A stretch of DNA of 64,000 nt from Trichomonas vaginalis G3 (taxonomy: Eukaryota > Parabasalia > Trichomonadida > Trichomonadidae), in NCBI RefSeq assembly GCF_026262505.1, contig NC_067203.1:1116001-1180000 (forward strand). The letters run 5' to 3'. Numbering within the stretch: the stretch's first letter is position 1; each line of letters begins with the position of its first letter. The notes beneath the pieces were generated by a model, which did not search any database, had not been told where the DNA came from, and was given only the letters and a program-made list of their open reading frames with translations. Of the stretch, positions 35,715 through 46,162 are shown piece after piece. Position numbers and translations under genes: made by a program.

Positions 35715-38700
35715 ATGTATCGGAAGTTGTCTAAGTTAGAACACTCGGAAATAAAACAACTTCTTACAGAAGCTAATATAGATGTTGCAAAGCATTACGC
35801 AACAAACAAAAAAGCACTCGCTGACTTCATTAAAGACTATAATGGTGCAATAAGTTATGATAGAATTCATGAGTTCATAAAGCCGCAACGCGGCGAGGAC
35901 GAAGTCCATGCAAGAGCATTTCCTTTAAATGACATTGCTATTGACTTATATCATAGACGTTCAGTACCTCATGAAGTAAGAAGAGAAATGTTTGACATAA
36001 CAAATGCAAACGTTGGTCAAGAAGAGCTCTTTCCATGAAGTAAGAAGAGAAATGTTTGACATAACAAATGCAAACGTTGGTGAAACACAAGAAAGAGAGA
36101 TGACACACTGAAACAACAGAGAAGAGAGATGTTTAAAAGTGCTATAGAACAAGTTCGCAAAGCTAACGATGTCATTCGTTCCATTGACGACAAACCAAAA
36201 GAAGGTGAGAGATGGTTAAAGAAAGATGAAGAGAATAGGAAGAGAAATGTGAAGTCAGGCAATAGACTCATTGACTTTAACATCGAAGCTTTAGATGAAC
36301 CAAACAGAGACTACTTACACAAACATTTCGGTAAGGTTTTCATGAGACTCTTAGAGAAAATTAAAATAAACTCGCAACAGAGATGGATGGTATGTTATAA
36401 ACTTGGTGGAAAGTATGAATGTTCTACGTTAAACCTCAATAATATTGGAACATTACTACATCAGCTCTTGAAGGAGAACTTTATATCAGAGATAGAAGCA
36501 AATGCTGCAGGTATTGTTGAAATGCACTATGACTTCTTCTTGACAAACATAAAGAATCTTACTGAAATAAAGATGTATGATTTAACAGAATATGAAGGCT
36601 TAACGATGTCAGATGTAAAGAAAGGCAAACCAAAAAAGAGACCATATAGAGATGAAAGCACACTGACAAATGACCAGAAAGCCATTTTGGAAGCTCTTAA
36701 GCAAACAGGAAACCCAGCACTTATAGAAAGCTTTTGGAAAGATAATGGTGAAAAGAAGTTTTATAAGAAGAGAAGCGGTCAGTTCTGGAAGTATCTTTGC
36801 ACATTACCTATAAATCTTGAACGCTACCAAATCTTCAATGAACTGAACAAAAGAACTGCAACACTTATGACAGAGGACAATTGTTTCGTTTATGCTTGCA
36901 TTCAGGCTGGAGTAAATGAAGAAACTATTGACCACATGAGAGAAGTCATTCGTGTTAGAGACTTTCCTCAAAGTAAAGTACAAGAAATTTCTGACGCAAC
37001 AGGTATAGCATTTAATGTTACCATTGGTTATTTCAATGACTCAAGACATAATGAAATAAAGAGATATATACCAAAAGAATGCGAAACTGTTAGAACTATT
37101 GACTTACTTCTTGTTGAAGACCACTACATGCTAAATGAAAGATTACCAATGACAACATACTTCATTCGAAACTATATAGAAATCTTGAAGGAGTGTGGTG
37201 GAATGAACATTGAGAAACAGATGAAATTATACAAAGAGAGAAGATAAATATGTAGTTCTATGATAGAACAACACCGCTATGGGATGTTATGAAAACATTG
37301 TGGGAGTGCAAATATTTCGAACCTATTTCTTATGGAGAACTTTTCACATATACTACTGACTATATAAACAGAACCTTGCACCATTTAAAGATTTGACATA
37401 TGCTCCAAAGTATTGTGTACAACTGAAGAAGAAAGCAGAGTCAAAAGAAGTAAATAAGCTAAATGTAAATTCATTCCTGAGCACGTTTTCTTTGCTGACT
37501 TTGAGTGTAGTAGACGGCTTTCATAAAGCTTTTAACATCTGTTATGACAGTGAAGATGGTTCAGTGAGTGAAAGCATTTGGGGTCAAAACTGTGCAACAG
37601 AATTTTTGGAAAGACTTCCTGACAAGAGTTTAATATATTTCCATAACCTCAGTTATGACATAAACTTCATCTTAAGACACATGACAGAAGTGAAAGGAAC
37701 TCCCATCATTAAAGGTTCACGAACAATGCAATAACTGGTTTTATAAAGGACGGGCAATTATTATAAAAGACTCTTACAGTGTTATAAATAAGAAGCTTAA
37801 ACTATTTCCTGCTATGTTTAACTTACAAACAGGACCGAAAGAAGTATTTCCATATAACTACTACAGCAGTGTTTTGTTAGCAAATGACAACAGAACTGGT
37901 GTCATTTCTGAAGCATGTAAGTTTATCCATGATGCAGATACATTTATGAAGAACATAGATTCCATCAAAGGTTGCAGAATAGATGAAAACCACTTCGACT
38001 TAGAAAAATATAGCACGTTTTACTGCAAACAAGATGTAAGAATTTTAAGAGAAGGTTTTGTAAAGTTCCGCAATGACTTATTGAAAGAGTTTGATTTAAA
38101 CGTTTATGACTACGTTAGTATTTTTCTATTGCTAACAAATTGTTTGAGAACAGAGTATACTTCCCGAATGGAAATCTTTATGACCTCTCAAATAAACCAA
38201 GAGAATTTATTTCGAGATGCATTCAAGGTGGAAGATGTATGTTGTCAGATAACATGAAACAAAAGAGCAAAAAGAAACTCATTGCTGACTTCGACACTGT
38301 TTCATTATATCCTTCAGCTATAGCAAGACTTTATACTTTAGAAGGTATTCCAAAAGTATTGAAGGAAGAAATGTTAAGCACAGAGTATCTCATGAGACAT
38401 TTATTCGATGATGACCAAAAGGAACCCATTGGTGAAAAGTTTATGTCTGGCTTCTTTGTTCTCATTAAGATAACAGAGATTGGTATACCCAGACACTTTC
38501 ATTTAATAGTTTGCGACCCTGAACTAAATCCAGAACTTAACGTTCCAAGAAGTTCAAACACTTGCTGTCTCATGTATGTTGACCATATAACATTACAAGA
38601 CCTCATAAAATATCAAGGTGTCAAATGTGAAGTGTTGCAAGGATACTATTACGATGGAAACAGAGATATGAGAATAAGAGATGAAGTAAAGAAGTTGTTT

Positions 38701-39550
38701 GAGTTAAGGTTAAAGTATAAGAAAGAAGGAAACCCCATTACAAGAAATTATAAAACTCATTCTGAACAGCATTTATGGCAAAACTATTCTATCTCCTATT
38801 GAGTCAAAAAATAACCATAGTAAATGACAAAGATGCTATAAGATATGCTATAAGAAATTACAACCATATAGTGAAGTTCGAAGGTTTGGATGGTTCAGAT
38901 AAAACTATTTTCAAGCTAACGAAAAGCATTTGCAGACACTTTAACTTCTGTCCACTTGGTGTTAATATTCTGTCTATGTCAAAACGTATTATGAATGAAG
39001 TATTCTGTACTGCTGAAGATATGGGTCTTCAAATCTTTACCAGGATACCGACAGTATGCACTTATATAATGAAGACATACCAAAGCTTGCAGCAGAGTTT
39101 AAGAAGAGATATGGTCGCGAACTTATAGAAAGAACCTTGGTCAATTTCATAGCGACTTTGCAGAAATAACACCTGGAAAACAAAGTTTAGCTTATAAAAG
39201 TATTTTCTGTGGAAAGAGAGACCTACATAGACTTACTCACTAACGATTTAAATGAAGTTGCATTTCACTGCAGAATGAAAGGCGTGAAGCAAGATGTTAT
39301 TGCTTTAACCGCTAATGAAATGTTTCCTGAAGCTATACAATGCTATTACAATGAAGATAAGAACATTCACATACCTGTTGGAACATATGACAAAGACTCT
39401 GAGTTCAGTTTAATGAAACTTTACAAAGCACTTTATGATGGTCAAGAGATTGCATTCGACTTATGTAAGTCATGTCAACCTTGCTTTGCTGAAAAGTTCA
39501 ACTTTTCAATAACGACTAAAACAAGCTTTATTCGTAAGTTGAAGTTCTGA
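35715..39550 (+). pseudogene. Protein-primed DNA polymerase B locus, inner Maverick
   Basis: The locus shows, in order, an N-terminal region shared with the outer PolB (EDNCFVYACIQAGVN), an exonuclease-type segment (IYFHNLSYDINFILRHM), a motif A region (LIADFDTVSLYPSAIARLYT) and a C-terminal part ending near SFIRKLKF. The size of the region suits a full-length Polinton PolB of over 1000 residues. It is broken, with several breaks. A double hairpin (35882-35907) lies near the start. Confidence 0.82.
35882..35907 (+). repeat. Double triloop hairpin in the 5' part of the PolB locus
   Basis: GCCGC-AAC-GCGGC, GA, GGAC-GAA-GTCC, then ATG. It encodes PQRGEDEVHA in frame, nearly the same peptide as the hairpins at 23670-23695. 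Confidence 0.88.
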
Positions 39551-39556
39551 GGTCAT

Positions 39557-39641
39557 GGGCTTCGCCCTTGCCGCTAGCGGCTTATTTTTGTCAGCAATGA
39601 GGTCATGAATGAGGTCATGGGCTTCGCCCTTCGCTAGCGGC
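39557..39641 (-). repeat. Two copies of a double hairpin in the PolB / minor capsid spacer
   Basis: On the minus strand, GCCGCTAGCGGC, AA, GGGC-GAA-GCCC, ATGACCTCA at 39557-39581, and a slightly shortened second copy at 39619-39641, with GAGGTCAT and TTTTTGTCAGCAATG between. Intergenic, between converging genes, so a terminator-like role is possible. Confidence 0.85.
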
Positions 39642-39695
39642 TTATTTTTGTCAGCAATGAGGTCATTCGTGATAAAAATAAAGCTAGCGTAGATT

Positions 39696-40550
39696 TTACA
39701 ATACTGCGATGGTAGAGTTTAAGAGTTGTGCTTCAATGTAGAGACAGTCCTTCCCATCTGGAGGCAAGAACACTGGACATTTATGGTCATGAGTGGAGAA
39801 CATGTCTATCCAAAACTCACGATTGAAGCCAGTTAATTTATAGTATTTAGGGTTAGGAAGTGGTGAAGTTCTTGTATGACCAATGAACTCATTTTCAACG
39901 CCTTTGGCTATATTAGAGTAAAGTATTGCTTGCTTTCTATCCCAAATGCCAGGTGTTACAATCTTTGAAAATTCATTTTTCCTCGGAAGCATTGCATCAT
40001 AATTGAAAACATTCTTAAAATCATCACTTGGTTCGGAGATTTGAAATCTATACGTAATGGATTTTCTTTCTTTTTAGCGACTTCATTGAATGGTGAGAAT
40101 ACAATGAATTGACAGTCATGTTTCCATCTTCATTTTCATTAAATTCATAATGAAAGTCTATAAGTTGTGGCTGACTACCTTCTTCTTCAGTTGTGCAAGA
40201 AACTCACGTAAAGGCTGTAAAGTTTGTACTTCAATGTTGAACTTTTTCTCGAACATCTCATTAAATGAAATCATACATTGCAACAATGTTGTATCGTCTT
40301 TAAAGTATTTGTATATGTGAATGTTTTGGGCGCTTAAAGACTGTTCGTCATTTTCTATCTCGACTTGAAGTATAAAGTCAACCTTTCTGAAAGCACGTGT
40401 TATATACATAGATGTTATGCCAATGTACTTCTCTTCATTTATGTTCACAATCCAGTCTGTTGGAAACTTAAACGTTACTCTGTTCCCCTTTATTTTGACG
40501 TCAGGGTTTTCACTACTGAACGCAACAGATAAAGGTATTTGTCTATACAT
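39696..40550 (-). pseudogene. Minor capsid (penton-like) locus, inner Maverick copy 2
   Basis: Paralogue of the 23806-24687 gene in the same element: FPTDWIVNINEEKYIG, GIWDRKQAILYSN and PPDGKDCLYIEAQ correspond to that gene's YPRHWVE, GIWSRENIVI and PKDGKDGLIIEM. Broken, with one or two breaks. Its presence gives the inner element two members of this family, as the outer element also has. Confidence 0.6.
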
Positions 40551-40574
40551 TTAGTTTGGATAAAAATAAACCAT

Positions 40575-40793
40575 TTACTCTTTCTTTGCTTCAGCTTCCT
40601 TTGCTTTTTGTTCTTCCTTTGCTTTTGCTTCTTCTCTAGCTTTTTTCGCCAGCAAACGTGGGTTCTTCTGTCTTCCAGCAGCTAATGCAGCTAGTTGTTT
40701 TTCACTAAGTTTTCTCTTTGGTCTCTCTGGCTTTTGTTCTTGTTTTTGTTCCTTCAGTTCGGATAAAATTTGCTCACGAATTTCTTTCTTCAA
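40575..40793 (-). pseudogene. Small K/E/A-rich basic protein
   Basis: The frame encodes a very charged helix (KKEIREQILSELKEQKQEQK) followed by KPERPKRKLSEKQLAALAAG and a KAREEAKAKEEQKAKE tail. The first residue in the frame is not ATG and the region just upstream also looks coding, so the start is uncertain and the locus may be broken. A hairpin GACCC-CTT-GGGTC lies at 40809-40821. A core or nucleoid protein is plausible by composition only. Confidence 0.4.
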
Positions 40794-40891
40794 TGCTTCA
40801 ACATCTATGACCCCTTGGGTCTTGTCCGTAGGCTTGTCTGAGTCATTTGACTGTAGATAAAAAACTAAATTAAAACTTTAACCGATGTAAA

Positions 40892-41324
40892 ATGAGCTTG
40901 TCAAAATCAGAACGAGAGTCTATTATATTAAATGACGCAAGAGGAATACAACATCCTTTCTATTACGTAAGTCAGAGTAAAGATGGTAAAATATACGTAA
41001 GAAAAAGAAAGGTTCCATTAGCGAATACAGAGAGCGACAACATTAAGGTGCATGCAAGGGTGAAGTCCACGAAGCCCATATAAAACCTTCTGTTCAAACT
41101 GAGCCACCAAAGAACAAGAAGAAAAGAAGCCAGATGTACTTTCAATAACGAACCAAGAGCTTATTGCAAAGTTCGTGAATTTCATTGAAAAACAAACCGA
41201 GTCAAAGAACCCTGACCCGCCAGTGAAAGAAGTTGAGACAAAAGAGAATGTACAGTTCATTGAAAATGTCAAGAAACAACTTCCACCACGAATACCAAGA
41301 AGAAGAGTGAGAATAATGAAGTAA
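40892..41324 (+). pseudogene. Basic/charged Maverick protein of the YV-KDGK family
   Basis: Starts MSLSKSERESIILNDARGIQ, then FYYVSQSKDGKIYVRKRKV, the same plan as the genes at 16751 and 43475. Later coding-like sequence (ELIAKFVNFIEKQTESKN, PPRIPRRRVRIMK) reaches 41324. Appears broken, about one break. Lies directly upstream of the major capsid locus. Confidence 0.45.
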
Positions 41325-41351
41325 ATAGATATTTTTATCTGAAGTAAATAC

Positions 41352-42925
41352 ATGCAGAACGAACAGTTAAACGAATTTACTCCAGCAGAGCATATTCATC
41401 AGATTCGCTCATATTTCGATATCATAGACAATGCAGTTCAAATTGGTGACACTAATAGAAAATATTCTGACGCAAAGATTCCATCACAACCTGGAACTGC
41501 TAAAGATAACACATGGGTAACATTCAATCTCTCACCTCTGGTGAAAATATGTTGGACCTTTACAATACATTCATTACGTATAAAATGGAAGGTCAATTTA
41601 TTGTAGATAAAGAAATTGGTTCAGGTTCCAATAAAACAAACCCACCAGGATTTTGGATTGGTTTCGATGACGCTTTCTATGCAGTTGCTGGATATCAAAT
41701 CCTTGCAAATGGTCGTATCGTATATTCTCAAGACAACGCAAGAGAAGAAGCATATATAACTTCAAACTCACAAACTACCGAACAAATAAAGAAAGTAGAT
41801 GTTTTCTCAAAGACTCGACATGAAGATGTATGGAGTCATTCGGGAACATGCAGAACAGGACAAATTGTTAGTGGTCCAATTACAGCAGGAAAATCATTTG
41901 ATTTTAAGCTTCGTTTAAGAATTCCTGTTAGAAGATTCCTTCCATTAGAAGCTATTCGATTTATTCCAGCTTTTGCAGGAAACATTCAGCTTAAAGTAAA
42001 GTTCAGTAGCGACGCCTTACAATGCACATCTATATCTGTAAATGATATCATTGCTTTCAATCCAACTCTTAAAGTTGCATTTGCTTCAGATTCAAATCCA
42101 CCGACAAATAAATTTGTTCCATGGAATGAACCATTCACTATGATAACGAAGGCAGTAGAAGCTAGTGGAACAGTTACTATTACAACTGTAAACCAGCAAC
42201 TATTTCGAACAAAGATGGATTTTAATGAATGTTTCATTCATCCAAAGTCATTCTCTTTAGACCCTAACATTTATACAGAACTTGTAGAACATTATACAAA
42301 CGAGGCTTTATGTTTTCCTGTTAAAGTTATGGATTGGATTCCTATGGACGGTTCATTCTCAAAGAATACAGATAGTTCAAGTGCAACATTTACAGCAGCT
42401 TATACGCCTATTAATGTTAAAAGTATTTGGGCACTATTTAGAAAGAAAGACAACTATTATGTTAATTTTGAGAACCCTAAGTTTAAATATCTTCAGCTTT
42501 CCATGGGAGCTTATGGAAATATGCCTGCAGAACCTGAAAAATCATATGGACCTGTATTTTATGAAATGGTTGCGAACGCCTGCAATACAAACAATGATAT
42601 GATAGGATTTAATGAAGATGTTATGAGGTCATTGGTGGATGATGGTAGTGTGGAACATAAATGGGATAGCTATGACAACACACATTTCTTATGTGGTTTT
42701 CCAACAGAAGTGGACTTTTGCTTCCAGCAAGGTCAAACATCTACTGCTCCAATAACATACAAATTGTCTGTTAAAGGACCTATTGAACTAGCAACTGAAA
42801 ACGTACCAAAGCCACTTATTGGATTTATGAGGGATTGTTGCTTTGCCATTCAGGTGCGTGCTAATGGAATCCCAATAATAAGATTAGATGACTATAACTT
42901 AGCTACGGACGACAGTGAGGAATAA
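41352..42925 (+). pseudogene. Major capsid protein locus (double jelly-roll type), inner Maverick
   Basis: About 500 codons of beta-rich sequence with features of Polinton major capsid proteins: FWIGFDDAFYAVAGYQILAN near the start, KLRLRIPVRRFLPLEAIRFI (first jelly roll end), MDFNECFIHPKSFSLDPNIY and the closing PLIGFMRDCCFAIQVRANGI. It forms the icosahedral shell in this virus group. Followed by the membrane/proline-rich protein and preceded by the charged protein. The locus is broken, about one break. Confidence 0.82.
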
Positions 42926-42955
42926 AGGATGAACGTTTATTTTTAAAGCTTATAA

Positions 42956-43426
42956 ATGAGTTCTTCATCAAGCTCTCGTGAACCTTCACCATCTATGAAA
43001 CAAACTTTACCAAACGATTATGGAGCACCTATTGAATATTTCTTACGAGCTGCACAATGGCAAAGAGCAGTCTCACCAAGGTTAGGTGTTCCACCAGCTC
43101 CTGTCAAAAATAGCATTTGGTCAAGTCCTTATATAAAATATGGTCTCCCACTAGGTTTGCTAGCTACAGCAGGAGCAGTTATGATGTTGAAAAGAAATAA
43201 AGCAAATGTTATAAATAATACTGAAGTAGCTGAATTTGAACAAACTCCGACACCATCGCCAAAACCAACGTCAAAACCAACGCCTTCACAAACAACACCT
43301 TCAATGACTCCTGAACCTATGAAAGTACAAACTCCTGTTCAAAAGTCAACTCCAAAACCGACTCCAACATTTAAACCAGAACCTACTCCTCAAATAAATC
43401 GTAAAACTCCTGCGTTTCCTTACTGA
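42956..43426 (+). CDS. Single-pass membrane protein with P/T-rich tail
   Basis: 156 residues. An S-rich start (MSSSSSSREPSPSMKQTLP), a membrane segment (YIKYGLPLGLLATAGAVMML) at about residues 59-80, then a low-complexity P/T/K tail (TPTPSPKPTSKPTPSQTTP). A virion membrane or vertex-linker protein is plausible from its place after the major capsid gene, but no homology is recognised. It reads whole. Confidence 0.6.
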   Translation: MSSSSSSREPSPSMKQTLPNDYGAPIEYFLRAAQWQRAVSPRLGVPPAPVKNSIWSSPYIKYGLPLGLLATAGAVMMLKRNKANVINNTEVAEFEQTPTPSPKPTSKPTPSQTTPSMTPEPMKVQTPVQKSTPKPTPTFKPEPTPQINRKTPAFPY

Positions 43427-43474
43427 AAAAATAATGTTAGTTTTATTTTATTTGAACATTTTATTTAGAGTAAA

Positions 43475-43711
43475 ATGACGACTAAAGTCACTGAAGCAAT
43501 GAAACAAAAATTTTTGGTAGAATACATTAAATCAGGAGCGGTTCCAGAAGGTTTTTACGTTCATACTATGAAGGATGGTAGAGTTCAGTTTAGAAAGATA
43601 AAGCAACCATTAGATAAAGAAGGAATTTTGAGAAAGATTAAACTTCATGAGGACAACATTGCTGAACTTAAGAAGAAGTTAGAAGAGTTGGAGAAAGGAA
43701 GAGAGTTATAA
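43475..43711 (+). CDS. Small coiled-coil Maverick protein of the YV-KDGK family
   Basis: 78 residues: MTTKVTEAMKQKFLVEYIKS, then FYVHTMKDGRVQFRKIKQPL, then a coiled coil (LHEDNIAELKKKLEELEKGR). Related by plan to 40892 and 16751. Its last codons overlap the inner edge of the right TIR. It reads whole. Confidence 0.55.
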   Translation: MTTKVTEAMKQKFLVEYIKSGAVPEGFYVHTMKDGRVQFRKIKQPLDKEGILRKIKLHEDNIAELKKKLEELEKGREL

Positions 43712-44413
43712 AGCAATGAATTCAAGTGGGTGAAAAAAGAGGTGAGATTTCACCACTTCACCTAAATTTATTTTTGTGCTATGTTTTCATACGTGTGAGG
43801 GTGGTGATATCATTAATTTTTAAGTTTATTTTTAAGTTTATTTTTTATTTTATTTTTATATAAATGACGAAAACTATTGAGATAACAAACTACAACGGTC
43901 ATGAGTTCAAGAATTTGTTCTTCGTTCCTCGTGAAAATACATTCTATCAGATACGAGGGAGAAAGGGTAAAGTTAGTTTGAGCGTTTACGACAACAAACA
44001 TAATGGGAGAATATAAAGCAATAGATACAAATGGTAAACGTGTTTCATTAGCTTTGTCAAAACTTACAGTATAACTATGACAGTGATTTTGACCTATATG
44101 AAGAAGAAAGTGAGTCAGAAGATTATGAGCTGTTATGTGAAGCACAGCAATGGGAAGCGCTGCAATACTTTTGTAAATGAGAACATTAGTGGGAACGTTA
44201 GTGAGAACGTTTATTTTTTCATTAGTGAAGTCGTTAGCGAAAATGTTGGTGAGCTCGTTAGTGAAGTGGTTGGCGGCTTTGTAAATATTTAAGGTTAAGT
44301 GAGTGTTGTCGTTTTGTGTTGTAAAATATACGTTACTGGTTTTGTAAATATTTAAGGTTATATTGGGTAAGGTGGAACGCAGTGCCGCCGTACCCAAGAT
44401 AACCATACTAACT
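43695..44413 (-). repeat. Right terminal inverted repeat of inner Maverick
   Basis: Reverse complement of 22355-23089 with a handful of small differences. Includes GGTGA repeat R7 (43728-43764), one 12-bp unit shorter than R2, and the second copy of the TIR gene. The terminus reads ...CCATACTAACT, the inverse of AGTTAGTATGG. Confidence 0.92.
43864..44181 (+). pseudogene. TIR gene, right copy
   Basis: Second copy of the 106-codon gene at 22588-22908 (start MTKTIEITNYNGHEFKNLFF). Broken, one or two breaks, while the left copy reads whole. Confidence 0.75.
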
Positions 44414-44418
44414 GAAGT
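44414..44418. repeat. Target-site duplication GAAGT (right)
   Basis: Direct repeat of 22350-22354, immediately outside the right terminus. Confidence 0.85.
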
Positions 44419-45061
44419 CAAAGCAACTGACTCAGTAGAAACCAAGAAGTTCATACGAAAGGTAAACTATGAGTTTCTTGGATTTCATTGCAACCACAAA
44501 GTCATGGACAAAGACTGCGATATGGTATATAAAAATGTTTCTGACATATACAAATCTGAAGAATTTAAGACCTACGACAACTTTGTTTCGTTAGTTGCAA
44601 AATGTGTATGGCAGATAAGAGATAAAGATAAAAGAGGTAAAGTATGGAACGAACAGATAAAACCAGCAACTTTTGAGTTAAAGAAAACCATTGACGCCTT
44701 AGTCATACTTGCAGGTTTTATTTCAATGTACAATGCTAAAATGAACCCACAATGTTCAAAATGTAAAGCAGCAATGAGGAAATATAACTACTCCGTCAAA
44801 GAGATAGAAAGAATGCGAAACGACTATGCTGATTTAAAGGAAGAAGCAGAGAAACCAGCAGAAGATAAAATGGACATGTTGACATTTCTGAACAAAAACT
44901 ATCCAACTGCTGACGATTTCCTTCTTTCAGATGTCAAGAAGAAATATAAAGAAACCTTCGGCATTGTTAAAACATTCGATATCCTCAGCGAAGAAATCGA
45001 AGCTACAAAACTGTTTAGGATTTCAAATATACATCGTACAATTCATGTAAAACGCTTGTGA
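44419..45061 (+). pseudogene. Outer Maverick gene X, 3' part
   Basis: Continues the gene interrupted at 22355, by comparison with the inner element's own gene X locus: FIRKVNYEFLGFHCNHKVMD, CVWQIRDKDKRGKVWNEQIK, MNPQCSKCKAAMRKYNYSVK and FDILSEEIEATKLFRISNIH. The CxxC pair and basic stretches suggest a nucleic-acid role; unproven. A partial GGTGA repeat (R8, 45059-45077) follows its stop, mirroring R1 before its start. Confidence 0.75.
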
Positions 45062-46146
45062 AAAAGAGGTGAGATCTAAACACTCAAAGTTAGTCTCATC
45101 TATAAACAGCTTCATATTACACTCTTGTTTGCTTCTAACAATGTTGCTTCTCTTCGGTATGTGGAATTTGTCTTGGATTGAACTTTGAAATATCTAATGT
45201 CATGAAATATGAGAACAAGTGGTTGTAAAAGTCAGATGTCAAAGTTTCTGCTAAGTCGTCAAAATATTCTGTATCTTGCATATGAGTCTGAGTTCTGACA
45301 ACTACATATTCTTCTGTCAGAACTTTCTAACTTCATCGGAACAGCATGTTTGAACCATAATGAAGTTTGCAACATTTTCAAACCTTTGGTCTTTATTATT
45401 TTCTTTCAACAACTCCAACTTTGTCTGTTATAAGACTCTTCAAAGCATCTGAGTTCAAAAACTTTGTTGTATCTATACTTTGAAGTTCATTCAAACTATA
45501 AGTTTCATTCTCTATGAGGAGTTTAATATTCCACAGATGTTTTCTATGTTTGTCATATTCGGGTTCGAATAGCCTCTAATAGTTTGCATAAATATCTGTA
45601 AAGAATGTGTTCTTACCTGTTCCTTGTTTTCCAATTATAATGAGAGCAGTTTCATTTTTAAGCACTTGGAGTTGTAAGATTTTTGCAAACCAACATAAGA
45701 TATACTCATAGACTCTTTCGTTTCATTGCATATAATTTCTTTGACATGGTCTAACCAAGCTTCTATAACATTTTCTTTCCATTCTACTTGTTCGTATTTT
45801 ATCCAGTGAAGATAGAATAGAAGTTTGGAGAAGGTGTATAGAACTTTATACCTCGAACTGAAAATCTTCAATTTTGACAATAAGATATCCCAAGCATCTA
45901 ACATCTTCATGCCAACTTTGTAGACTTATTTTCTTAAGTTTCTGTCTACATTCTTGTTCTGAAACTATTGTCGCTTTGGTTTGTTAAAGACAACATCCCA
46001 TTTTCATAACATAACATTCTGGGGCAGAGTCAACATAAATGACTAAACGTTTTCAATTCTCGACTGCTTTGTTATAGTCTCTAAATGGACACATATTTCT
46101 GAAGGCTTGGAAGTCATAAAAATCTGAACATCTATTCTGTACATTT
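45062..46146 (-). pseudogene. Superfamily 3 helicase-like locus (outer Maverick)
   Basis: The minus strand begins at an ATG near 46146 after a T-rich box. It carries a Walker A phrase ALIIIGKQGTGKNTFF (about 45610-45655), then KLLIENETYSLNEL as a Walker B-like strand and NSDALKSLITDK, the order expected of SF3 helicases such as poxvirus D5 or parvovirus Rep. SF3 helicases are usual in virophages and polinton-like viruses and not part of the canonical Polinton set. The locus is heavily broken (many breaks). It converges with gene X. Sequence quality here is already lower than upstream of 45060. Confidence 0.5.
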
Positions 46147-46162
46147 TTATAAAAATAAAAAA

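Larger units (their letters stand above)
22355..44413. mobile_element. Inner Maverick/Polinton, complete ends, 22.06 kb
   Basis: Bounded by inverted repeats of 735 bp (22355-23089) and 719 bp (43695-44413), both beginning AGTTAGTATGG from the outside, and by the 5-bp duplication GAAGT. Contents: TIR genes, small basic proteins, minor capsid genes, A32-like ATPase, fibre, integrase, gene X homologue, tRNA-like sequence, KilA-N, PolB locus, major capsid. The ends look whole and the two inverted repeats differ by only a few small changes and one 12-bp repeat unit, so the insertion is young. Internally it is not intact: roughly ten breaks, spread over PolB, ATPase, minor and major capsid and gene X loci. 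Confidence 0.92.

Noticed and set aside
44404-44413. ACTAAC at the element end as a trichomonad intron branch/acceptor signal
   Set aside because: The longer acceptor consensus (ACTAACACACAG type) is absent, and the sequence is simply the element terminus.
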